Positions 1 to 5,586 of a stretch of DNA of 5,733 nucleotides are shown one piece after another; the first letter of the stretch is position 1, and each line of letters opens with the position of its first letter. The position numbers were made by a program, and so were the translations under genes. The stretch is from positions 1 through 5,733 of the forward strand of contig JBLINY010000198.1 in assembly GCA_047638695.1 (NCBI GenBank). The letters are read 5' to 3'. Source of the stretch: JAHECQ01 sp047638695. Its GTDB lineage: Bacteria; Actinomycetota; Acidimicrobiia; Acidimicrobiales; SZUA-35. A model generated the notes under the pieces. It was not told the origin of the DNA. It saw nothing but the letters and a program-made list of their open reading frames with translations, and searched no databases.

Positions 1-1
1 G

Positions 2-154
2 ATCGAAGCCCTTGACCAATGGCTAGTTGAACAACTTGATAGTGAGGAGCTGCGCCGCCTCAGACACCGCGGCAGAGGCCAGACACCACGCCAACTCCAA
101 CACCTCACGCACCAAGCCCTCGAAGCCCTCGAAGCCGCGGAAGGTTCGCTCTAG
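2..154 (+). CDS. C-terminal end of an unrecognised protein (5' truncated by window)
   Basis: An open frame enters from the left edge and runs 50 codons to a TAG stop at 152-154. It has no internal start that would make a sensible complete gene, so this is the 3' end of a longer gene. The visible tail is highly charged and probably helical. It begins IEALDQWLVEQLDSEELRRL, continues with an Arg/Gln/His-rich stretch, and ends LEALEAAEGSL. The 9-base unit CCCTCGAAG is directly repeated near the end and encodes the LEALEA motif. I do not recognise the family. A charged helical C-terminus would suit many DNA-binding or mobile-element proteins, but nothing here proves that. Third positions are mostly G or C, which supports real coding. 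The opposite-strand frame over the same DNA looks like a shadow. Confidence 0.55.
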   Translation: MEALDQWLVEQLDSEELRRLRHRGRGQTPRQLQHLTHQALEALEAAEGSL

Positions 155-613
155 CGAGACCCGTGGGTGTGACCGATAACGATCGACGCTGCCATCCGCC
201 CGCGCTGTCCGAAGACGGCACGACTGTTGCACCCGGAAACGCTCACTGAAGGCCAGGCCGTCGTTGCCGCTCGGGTCTGTCCCTGGTGCTACTGCAGCCG
301 AGACGGTCGGGCGAGCTGTGAGTGCCTTCATCGGACGATTGTTCCGGTCGCCCGTCGAGACGCCCGGTGCCCGTCCGGTCACCGACAATATCGGATGGTC
401 GTGGGGCCTGGTTTCGGAGTGGCTTTAGCGTTGTTACCGGGTGGGGTGACTCGCTTTGGGCAAGGCTGTGGATTGCTCATTTCATGCTGACCGATCCGGC
501 GTCGTTTCCAATCGCACGTGGCTGGCTGTCGAGTGGCGAGGTATCACTCAACGAGTTGGGCGGCCGGGACGTGACCCCGGGGCACGGGTTACGGTGCCGG
601 ACAGAAGACCGAA
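155..613. other. Long non-coding gap upstream of lipoprotein 1
   Basis: These 459 bases lie between the truncated first gene and the first lipoprotein gene. The open frames crossing them are short, lack convincing ribosome-binding sites, have no recognisable domains and overlap each other on both strands, so I call none of them genes. The one notable item is a repeat copy around 404-444, described separately. I see no clear terminator hairpin with a T-tract after the stop at 154, and no convincing -35/-10 pair. The gap is long for an actinobacterial intergenic region. It may hold a long leader or eroded sequence. Confidence 0.5.
404..444 (+). repeat. Dispersed repeat, copy A (partial), upstream of lipoprotein 1
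   Basis: This stretch contains GGGCCTGGTTT (404 onward) and GTTGTTACCGGGTGG (430-444). The same two blocks occur in the same order and orientation at 1916-1945 (copy B), and a variant occurs at 2731-2754 (copy C). Copy A has extra bases between the two blocks, so it aligns with a gap. The 15-base second block differs from copy B at one position. The copy ends about 170 bases before the lipoprotein start. Its function is unknown; a regulatory site or a remnant of a mobile repeat are both possible. Confidence 0.5.
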
Positions 614-1324
614 ATGGGAAAGCGACTTATGAGGACCACGACGCTGTGGACAAGGGCGGCGATCCGGCCATTCGCGGCGATCCTGCTGTCGGCGATCCTG
701 GTGCTGGCCGGTTGTGGAAGTGACGATGGCAGCGGCGGGGATTCGTCAGGATCCGGAGCCGAGGCTAGCGCTGATTCCGACAATGCGGAGGGGGACAACA
801 GCTCCGGTGGGGACGACAGCTCGGACGATCAGCCGGTCGATGAAGGCGCCGTTGAGGGCCAGACCGGCAGCACTATCACCGTCGATGGAGCGACGTTTGA
901 CGCGACGGTCTTCCGATGTGAACTCGAAGAAGACTTCTACGGGGAGATGCCCGATCCTGGTGACCTCGATCTCGCTGCGCGATCCGACGGCGGGGATGTG
1001 AGCATCGATTTGATCCACCGGGATGACGCCCGCGGTCCCGCCGGCGAGCTATTCGAACAGCAGATTCATGAGCTCCGGCTGAATTCCCCGGGCGAGGAGT
1101 ACTCGAATCGCTCGGCCACCAACCTCGATGGCGCATGGTTCCGAGGAGGTGTGCCGGCCCTCGGCGACCAGGAACCCGGCGATCCACTCAACGAGCCACC
1201 GTTCATAGTCGCTGGCACCCGGATCACCGGCAGCATGCTTCTTCTGCAGGATTTCCCCGAAGGGACCGCCACGGTGGAAGTCGGGTTCGATCTCGTTGTC
1301 CCGTCCGAAAAGTTCGCATGTTGA
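614..1324 (+). CDS. Secreted lipoprotein with acidic linker and LpqH-like two-cysteine domain
   Basis: This encodes a 236-residue lipoprotein predicted to be anchored on the outer face of the membrane. Residues 7-18 carry the basic n-region, about 19-31 the hydrophobic core, and L31-A32-G33-C34 is a classic lipobox, so Cys34 should be lipidated after signal peptidase II cleavage. Residues 35-86 form a Gly/Ser/Asp/Glu-rich acidic spacer. The mature domain opens with ITVDGATFDATVFRC (Cys102) and closes with Cys236 as the last residue. In the mycobacterial 19-kDa antigen LpqH family, the domain likewise starts with a V-I-DG...C motif and ends in a near-terminal Cys, from memory of that sequence. 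The domain here is longer, with 134 residues between the cysteines, so homology is an inference. ATG 629 (MRTTTLW), preceded by GGGAAAG at 6 bases, is an equally good or better start than ATG 614. No partner gene is adjacent; the role is unknown. Confidence 0.85.
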   Translation: MGKRLMRTTTLWTRAAIRPFAAILLSAILVLAGCGSDDGSGGDSSGSGAEASADSDNAEGDNSSGGDDSSDDQPVDEGAVEGQTGSTITVDGATFDATVFRCELEEDFYGEMPDPGDLDLAARSDGGDVSIDLIHRDDARGPAGELFEQQIHELRLNSPGEEYSNRSATNLDGAWFRGGVPALGDQEPGDPLNEPPFIVAGTRITGSMLLLQDFPEGTATVEVGFDLVVPSEKFAC

Positions 1325-1882
1325 GTCTGGCAAGCCGTTTGTTGGAGAACTGAATCACACGCATCTCGGGGAGCTGTCCGGTGCAACCCGCTTCTCGACC
1401 GCCGGTTCTGACCAGAGGCTCGCTGACCGCTTCCGAGCATACGGAGATTCATCGATCGCCTCGACCAACGAAACCTCTAGCAGCACCACCAACAGCGATG
1501 ACCCGCTAACAGGCATGATCGGGCGGGTCCTGTCTCGTTTCGTTGGTTGATTCGGGCGTGGATACCGTGCGGCCCCGCTTTGTCCGGCGCTATCGCGGGT
1601 TGGGATGGGGCGATTCTGTCTAGGCATGCCTTTCGCTTAGGTCTCAGCAGCGTCCGTCTCGGCGAATATCGCCCACCACAATCCCGAGGCTCGGTCCGAA
1701 CCAACCTCAGACCCCAAGCCAGGCAAACACCGCTCGAAGCCCTGCGGGTGTTCCATTTGTGGCCTCGAGGCGAGCTGGTAGCTCTTCGGTGACTGCCATC
1801 TCTGAGACCTCAGGCGCCCTGACCAGGCATCCAGTAGCGTTTCTCGCACGGTACCCATAGCCTCCACCGGAATCTCCGGGAG
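1325..1882. other. Long gap between the lipoprotein genes, first part
   Basis: These 558 bases lack a convincing gene. Plus-strand frames at 1296-1550 and 1547-1792, and several minus-strand frames, are open but low in complexity. They have no recognisable motif and no good ribosome-binding site. The first of them overlaps the 3' end of the lipoprotein gene in another frame. The region contains a 90-base element bounded by inverted repeats (1461-1550, listed separately). The segment around 1513-1529 resembles the first 17 bases after CC in repeat copy B (15 of 17 bases), which may be chance. The stretch could be eroded coding sequence, a structured RNA or a long spacer; the sequence does not decide between them. 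Confidence 0.45.
1461..1550. repeat. 90-base palindromic element with 14-base terminal inverted repeats
   Basis: The 14 bases at 1461-1474 (TCGACCAACGAAAC) are the inverted complement of 1537-1550 (GTTTCGTTGGTTGA) with one mismatch; the inner 11 bases are perfect. The 62 bases between them contain nested inverted pairs: GACCCGC (1500-1506) with GCGGGTC (1523-1529), and ACAGG (1509-1513) with CCTGT (1529-1533). The two inner stems share bases and so are alternatives. The size and terminal repeats resemble a miniature non-autonomous element or a structured intergenic RNA. It sits 137 bases after the lipoprotein 1 stop and has no T-tract, so a plain intrinsic terminator is unlikely. Confidence 0.5.
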
Positions 1883-1940
1883 CCGGCATGAGCGTGCGGG
1901 TTGCGGTCGGTCATCGGGCCTGGTCTGAGTGTCGTTACCG
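1883..1940 (+). repeat. Dispersed repeat, copy B, upstream of lipoprotein 2
   Basis: This 58-base segment begins CCGGCATGAGCG and ends GTCGTTACCG. It aligns without gaps to copy C at 2697-2754 with 44 of 58 bases identical: the first 12 bases are identical, and 15 of the last 16 match. The match to copy A extends further right, through GGGTGG at 1940-1945. The copy ends about 145 bases before the ATG of lipoprotein 2. Immediately downstream, TGGTCGG (1943-1949) and CCGACCA (1970-1976) form a 7-base inverted repeat around a 20-base loop, which copies A and C do not clearly preserve. Confidence 0.6.
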
Positions 1941-2071
1941 GGTGGTCGGTGCCGGTGAGTTGTTTCGGTCCGACCAGCATCGTGCTGAGTTCAGGTGCGC
2001 ACACCAAGGTCGGCCCTCACCGAATGTGCCCCGAATGCTCAGCTAGTCTCCGATCCATGGCTGGACTGCAC

Positions 2072-2077
2072 GGAGGG
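2072..2077 (+). promoter_or_regulatory. Ribosome-binding site of lipoprotein 2
   Basis: GGAGGG is a strong Shine-Dalgarno match. It lies 8 bases before ATG 2086 and only 5 before the overlapping in-frame GTG 2083. The spacing favours ATG 2086 as the start. The alternative adds only one residue. Confidence 0.8.
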
Positions 2078-2085
2078 AACGAGTG

Positions 2086-2658
2086 ATGAATTGGCGACCG
2101 AGGGCGAGCCTTGTCGTCGTGTTTCTAGTGTTTGCTGGGTCATGTGGCGGCGACAGCGATACCTCGACCGAGGCGGACACGACCAGCGCTTTATCGGTTG
2201 TGTCCGACTTGGGAGAAAACGACCAGGCTGCTGACGGGCAGGAAACCGACGGTGGCGATGCGGCCGACCTCGCAGAGGATCTTGCCGAATCACTGACCGA
2301 CCAGCAGGCCGCGCAGGGCGGTGGTGGGGCGGTCTTGGTCGTGGGGGACGATGAATGGACGTTCGATTCGGTGCTTTGTGCGTTCGGTGAGGACCAGATC
2401 GGTCAAGAAGGCGCCGAGTTCGTTCTATCCAGCATCCAGGACGGCCTGCAGATGTACGCGACCATTGATTCGTTTGGTCACTCGGTGAGTCTGAACGACA
2501 TCGAGGACTTCGAGGACCCTTCGGTGGATCTCGGCTCCACTGGTGATGGCTTCATCATCGTGAACGGGAAAGACATCAACGCAGAAGCCGATTTCCGCGA
2601 TGGAACCAGCGACGGGTTCGAGACGGTCACTGGCACGTTCACCGCGACCTGCCCGTGA
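2086..2658 (+). CDS. Secreted lipoprotein, smaller LpqH-like paralogue
   Basis: This encodes a 190-residue protein (191 if the GTG at 2083 is used). After the Arg-containing n-region, a hydrophobic stretch SLVVVFLVFAGSC ends in a permissive lipobox A-G-S-C, with Cys20 as the probable lipidated residue. An acidic Asp/Glu/Thr/Ser/Ala-rich spacer follows to about residue 78. The mature domain begins after a Gly run with VLVVGDDEWTFDSVLC (Cys98), passes through FIIVNGKDINAEADF, and ends ETVTGTFTATCP with the second Cys (189) next to last. Cysteines at the start and end of a small beta-rich domain match the LpqH (19-kDa antigen) pattern, whose C-terminus I recall as a similar ...EVTCS. The 91-residue Cys spacing is close to that family. 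Lipoprotein 1 shares the layout, so the two may be diverged paralogues. Function is unknown; surface exposure is inferred. Confidence 0.87.
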   Translation: MNWRPRASLVVVFLVFAGSCGGDSDTSTEADTTSALSVVSDLGENDQAADGQETDGGDAADLAEDLAESLTDQQAAQGGGGAVLVVGDDEWTFDSVLCAFGEDQIGQEGAEFVLSSIQDGLQMYATIDSFGHSVSLNDIEDFEDPSVDLGSTGDGFIIVNGKDINAEADFRDGTSDGFETVTGTFTATCP

Positions 2659-2696
2659 CCCTCACACACGGTTCTGGATGACCACAAGCTCACTCA

Positions 2697-2754
2697 CCGG
2701 CATGAGCGGTTGGGTTGGGGCGGTCCGTTCGGGCTGGGCTGAGTGTTGTTACCG
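2697..2754 (+). repeat. Dispersed repeat, copy C, downstream of lipoprotein 2
   Basis: This 58-base copy starts CCGGCATGAGCG and ends GTTGTTACCG, identical in length to copy B and matching it at 44 positions without gaps. It begins 38 bases after the lipoprotein 2 stop and ends where the recombinase remnant begins. No lipoprotein gene follows it. If the repeat normally precedes such genes, a third gene may have been replaced here by the recombinase-bearing DNA, which is speculative. GCTCA (2689-2693) and TGAGC (2703-2707) could form a weak hairpin with no T-tract. Confidence 0.6.
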
Positions 2755-2760
2755 AGCGTC

Positions 2761-3603
2761 GTTGGATGCTGATGGTTGATCGGCTGTGGGACGGTGACGT
2801 TTCTTCTACCGAGGTGTGGGGTCGACTCGGCTGTAGGCACGTGATTCCGAGTCGACGAGCGTCTTGATGAAGAGTTGTGCGAGCGTGCCGCCAGGAACGT
2901 CGAATACGAGGCGGACCGGATGCATTGGAGGTTGGCGCTGGGCTCGGCACTCGATGCTGATCCTCCAGCAGCATCTCTCTGAGCGGATGTTCCTCAAGGT
3001 CGACGTGACGAAGTGTCAACCCGCCCAACTCGCCGAAGCGGAGGCCCGAGGTTGCAGCTACCCACACGAGCGCCCGGAACCGGGGGTGGATTGCTTCGGC
3101 GACCCGTGAGACGTCGTCCCAGTCCAGTGGTGGGCGTTCGACTGTTCGTTCGACGGCAGCACCTTTGATGTGGACCGGGTTGGCCCGAAGTAGTCCGTCG
3201 TCGAGGGCGGTGTCCATGATTGTGCGGAACAGTCGGTAGACCTACGCTGAGGTGTTGGCGTGAAGGTCGGACTTGGTAGGTTGCCATGCCAGGCCCGAAC
3301 CGAGGCCGGTGTGATTTTCCTACGTTCGACGGTTTCGAAGTCGGTGAGGATGTGGGTTAGCTGCGAGGCGTAGGTGTAGCGGGTGCGTGGTCGTAGGTCC
3401 CGGTTTTCTAACCATCGGGCCGAGTACCCACCGAACGTCTCCCGCCCATCTGATGGGTTGACGTGGCGGCCGCCGAGGATGTCGGTCTCCATCCCGGCCA
3501 GCCAAGCGCGGGCTTCGGCTTTGGTGGCGAACGTGGTGTCGGCCGGAACCTGATTTCCAAGATGCCAATACCGCGCCTGATAGCGGTCGTTCGCTTCGCT
3601 CAC
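2761..3603 (-). pseudogene. Tyrosine recombinase / phage-type integrase, broken
   Basis: The minus strand from GTG 3603 reads about 110 residues of a typical actinobacterial integrase N-terminus. It has an arm-binding segment (RYQARYWHLG ... TFATKAEARAWLAG) and a core-binding SAM-like segment (TFGGYSARWLENRDLRPRTR ... ITPASVRAWHGNL). At about 3270-3276 the frame shifts, consistent with one lost base. The sequence then continues as SDLHANTSA, an amber stop (3244-3242, where Lys or similar is expected), VYRLFRTIMDTALDDGLLRANPV and ATSGLRFGELGGL. The last of these carries the box I catalytic Arg (codon 3040-3038). Beyond about 2990 the frame is lost again. Scraps such as RHARTTLHQDARRLGI and HLGRRNVTV, in different frames, recall the C-terminal catalytic part, but no intact HxxR box or nucleophilic Tyr can be read. 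The total is shorter than the usual 350-400 residues. In-frame TAA directly before the GTG means the true start may also be lost. Almost certainly inactive. Confidence 0.85.
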
Positions 3604-3730
3604 TTACCGAGTTGTTCGGCAGGGCCTCACAACGTCGCCGGTTGTTGATCCGACCGGAGCCGCAACTGGGGTAGTGCTTGGGAGGAAGGCTCGTATGGAG
3701 ATCGGACCGCGAGAATCGAACCTTGTGCAG
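3604..3730. other. Junction between recombinase remnant and dehydrogenase; weak tRNA-3'-end-like sequence
   Basis: These 127 bases separate the recombinase pseudogene from the 3' end of the dehydrogenase gene on the same strand. Minus-strand positions 3724-3711 read AAGGTTCGATTCTC, which matches the tRNA T-loop consensus GGTTCGANTCC. No pairing T-stem, D-arm or anticodon arm is present, so this is not a tRNA gene. Integrases commonly use tRNA 3' ends as attachment sites, so it might be an att remnant, or chance. ACAAC (3629-3633) and GTTGT (3641-3645) form a weak 5-base stem. No strong terminator for the dehydrogenase is evident. Confidence 0.3.
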
Positions 3731-4648
3731 TCAGCTCAGGTACCTGACGCCCGTTAGTCGTTCTGAGACGTTCCAGAGTTCGGCTGCCACGTGTTCATCG
3801 CGAGCCAAGTCGGTCGACGGGGCTAACTCGGGTGGTCCGGTCGTTTCTTTGCGCCTGAGCGGGCCGTAGTACTGGCCGCCCTCAGCCGCCGGATCGACGG
3901 CGGCGCGCAGAGTCGGTAGTGCCCCGGCGTCGGCGCCTTGAAGCAGCAGCTTTGCCAACGGCTTGGCCAAGCTGCTCCAGCGGCTCATGCCGTCGAAAAG
4001 CGAGGTGACCGATACGCCAGGATGAACCGCCAACGAGGCAATCGGATGTCCCGCAGCCCGCACCCGGCGGTCGAGCTCGTAGGCGAAAAGCAGGTTCGCC
4101 AGCTTCGACCGGCGATAGGCCTTCATCGGCTCGTAGCCAACACCGGTGTTGAACATCAGGTCGTCGAAGTCCATGTCGGCCTCCTTGTGGGCGATCGAGC
4201 TGACCGTCACCACACGGGCCGAGGGCGCGGCTAAGAGCTTGACGAGAAGTCGGCCGGTCAGGGCGAAGTGGCCGAGGTGGTTGGTGCCGAACTGTCGCTC
4301 GAAACCGTCGGCCGTCTTGCCATAAGGGACAGCCATGATTCCGGCGTTGTTGACGAGGATGTCGAGCTTGCCGAATCGATGATCGAAGTCGACGGCGAAC
4401 GCCTCGATCGACCCAAGATCGGCCATGTCGAGGCTCATCACAACGGCCAGGGCATCGCCAGCGGCTCGCAGTTGGTGGGCCGCCGCTGTGCCCTTGGCTT
4501 CATCTCGACAGGCCAACACCACCGTGGCGCCACGACGGCTGAAAACCCTGGCCGCTTCTAGCCCGATACCACTGTTGGCACCGGTTACGACGACGATCTT
4601 GCCCGTGAGGTCGGGTAGATCAGCGACGCCCCATCCCTTGTATCTCAC
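3731..4648 (-). CDS. NAD(P)-dependent short-chain dehydrogenase/reductase (retinol-dehydrogenase-like)
   Basis: This is a Rossmann-fold oxidoreductase interconverting an alcohol and a carbonyl. In numbering from the upstream GTG at 4657 (308 residues), the cofactor motif TGANSGIG is at 25-32. The basic LACRD (Arg51) after the second strand suggests NADP(H) preference. LDMADL at 76-81 is the adenine-contacting strand, NNAG is at 103-106, and the structural Asn is N126 in FGTNHLGH. The active-site Ser lies in VTVSS (153-154), and YRRSK gives Tyr181 and Lys185. The wide Ser-Tyr spacing and the VRYKGWGVADLPDLTGK opening are typical of the RDH11-13/WW-oxidoreductase-like branch common in actinobacteria. 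I prefer GTG 4648 because AAAGGTGG (4661-4654) lies 5 bases before it; this gives 305 residues. GTG 4657 would overlap that site. The gene lies just downstream of the dehalogenase and is probably co-transcribed. The substrate is unknown. Confidence 0.92.
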   Translation of the reverse strand: MRYKGWGVADLPDLTGKIVVVTGANSGIGLEAARVFSRRGATVVLACRDEAKGTAAAHQLRAAGDALAVVMSLDMADLGSIEAFAVDFDHRFGKLDILVNNAGIMAVPYGKTADGFERQFGTNHLGHFALTGRLLVKLLAAPSARVVTVSSIAHKEADMDFDDLMFNTGVGYEPMKAYRRSKLANLLFAYELDRRVRAAGHPIASLAVHPGVSVTSLFDGMSRWSSLAKPLAKLLLQGADAGALPTLRAAVDPAAEGGQYYGPLRRKETTGPPELAPSTDLARDEHVAAELWNVSERLTGVRYLS

Positions 4649-4653
4649 CGCGA

Positions 4654-4661
4654 CCACCTTT
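4654..4661 (-). promoter_or_regulatory. Ribosome-binding site of the dehydrogenase
   Basis: On the minus strand AAAGGTGG precedes GTG 4648 by 5 bases. This supports the shorter of the two GTG starts, because the upstream GTG (4657-4655) lies inside the motif itself. Confidence 0.55.
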
Positions 4662-4677
4662 CGTCGTACTCGTGCGG

Positions 4678-4694
4678 GTAGCGGTGCGCGCTAC
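4678..4694 (-). other. Intercistronic hairpin in the dehalogenase-dehydrogenase gap
   Basis: Directly after the dehalogenase TAA, the minus strand reads GTAGCG, a 5-base loop CGCAC, then CGCTAC, a perfect 6-base stem. No T-tract follows, so it is not a standard intrinsic terminator. It could protect or process the operon transcript, or be chance in GC-rich DNA. Confidence 0.4.
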
Positions 4695-5573
4695 TTAGGC
4701 CGTGGGCAGCCAGTTTGCTATGGCCTCGCCGATTTCGTGCGGGCTGTCTTCCTGGACGAAGTGGTTCCCGGCAACAGTGATCTCGGTCTGGTTTGGCCAG
4801 GCCTGACAGAACTCGAGCGCTGGACCGGTTAGCAGGGCTCCGGGCTCGGCGGCAACGAGCAACTTAGGGACGTCGGACTGACTGAGCCAGTCTGCGTAGC
4901 TCTGCACGATCTCGACCACGTCGGCTGGCTGGCCGTCAATGGGGATCTGGCGGGGCCAGGTGAGCGTTGGTCGACGGTCCTCGGGAAGGAGGAACGGTCG
5001 GCGGTACTCGTCGTGCTCGTCCTGAGTAAGTTGCCGTTGAATCGAGCCGGGCAGTACAGCTTCAACGAAGAGATTCTTGTCGATGACCATGTCTTCGCCG
5101 GCGGGCGAACGGAAGCCCTTGAAGATCCCCGCGGCCGCTTCGGGGAACTCGTCCCATGAGATGGGGCGGACAATGGCCTCCATGTAGGCGATGCCGGCCG
5201 TCCTGTCCTGGTTTCGATTGGCCCAGTCGAAACCGAGGGCGGAACCCCAGTCGTGGATAACCAAGGTGATCTCATCGCCCAGATCGAGCTGGTCGAGCAA
5301 TCCGTCGAGATACTGCCGATGCTCGACGAAGGTGTAGGAGTCGGGGCCCTTGTCGTCGAGTTTGTCGGAGTCGCCCTGGCCGATCAGATCGGGAGCGATG
5401 CAACGAGCCTTCGTCGATAGGTGGGGGATGATGTTTCGCCACAGGTACGACGATGTTGGGTTGCCATGGAGGAACACCACCGTGGGGCCTTCGCCGACCT
5501 CGTGGTACGCCATGCGTTTTCCGTTGACGGTCTTGTACTGCTTGGTCAACGGGGTCACGCTGAGATCACTCAT
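4695..5573 (-). CDS. dhaA: Haloalkane dehalogenase (LinB/DhaA-like, subfamily HLD-II)
   Basis: This 292-residue alpha/beta hydrolase is predicted to replace the halogen of haloalkanes with hydroxyl, releasing halide, in the cytoplasm. It follows Sphingobium LinB nearly end to end. HGNPTSSYLWRNIIPHL (36-52) carries halide-binding Asn38. HDWGSALGFDWA has nucleophile Asp108 and halide-binding Trp109. YMEAI gives the acid Glu132, and AGNHFVQEDSPHEIGEAI gives the base His271 (His272 in LinB, offset by one deleted residue in the cap). Other hallmark segments are DLIGQGDSDKL, RRPTLTWPRQIPIDG, EPGALLTG and WPNQTEITVAG. Asp nucleophile plus Glu acid plus Asn38 define HLD-II. The residue matching tunnel-lining Leu177 of LinB is Ser177 (VLPGSIQR), so substrate range may differ. 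The ATG at 5573 gives the expected family length; its ribosome-binding site is weak (TAGGA about 12 bases upstream). The symbol is by family; the exact substrate is not known. Confidence 0.96.
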   Translation of the reverse strand: MSDLSVTPLTKQYKTVNGKRMAYHEVGEGPTVVFLHGNPTSSYLWRNIIPHLSTKARCIAPDLIGQGDSDKLDDKGPDSYTFVEHRQYLDGLLDQLDLGDEITLVIHDWGSALGFDWANRNQDRTAGIAYMEAIVRPISWDEFPEAAAGIFKGFRSPAGEDMVIDKNLFVEAVLPGSIQRQLTQDEHDEYRRPFLLPEDRRPTLTWPRQIPIDGQPADVVEIVQSYADWLSQSDVPKLLVAAEPGALLTGPALEFCQAWPNQTEITVAGNHFVQEDSPHEIGEAIANWLPTA

Positions 5574-5586
5574 CTGGGGTTCAATT

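Noticed and set aside
23..388. A 121-residue minus-strand gene at the left edge
   Set aside because: It overlaps the better-supported plus-strand gene end, has a composition typical of an antisense shadow and shows no domain.
1547..1792. An 81-residue plus-strand gene in the gap between the lipoproteins
   Set aside because: No credible ribosome-binding site, no recognisable motif, and equally long open frames overlap it on the other strand.
1883..2754. Integron-like cassette array, with the repeats as attC sites and the recombinase as an integron integrase
   Set aside because: The repeats lack the GTTRRRY core and the paired inverted boxes of attC. The recombinase remnant resembles phage/ICE integrases and shows no integron-specific insert.
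2806..2997. A separate small minus-strand gene with the phrase LVFDVPGGTLAQLFIKTL
   Set aside because: It lies within the recombinase remnant and starts at a TTG without a ribosome-binding site. The LVF...GG phrase can be read as eroded integrase sequence, so I keep it as part of the pseudogene, though its high G/C third positions leave some doubt.
3690..3800. A complete tRNA gene on the minus strand
   Set aside because: Only the T-loop motif is present. The T-stem does not pair and there is no D-arm, anticodon arm or acceptor stem.
4425..4832. A plus-strand gene antisense to the dehydrogenase and dehalogenase
   Set aside because: Both minus-strand genes over this DNA are clear family members with intact motifs; the antisense frame is a by-product of high GC.
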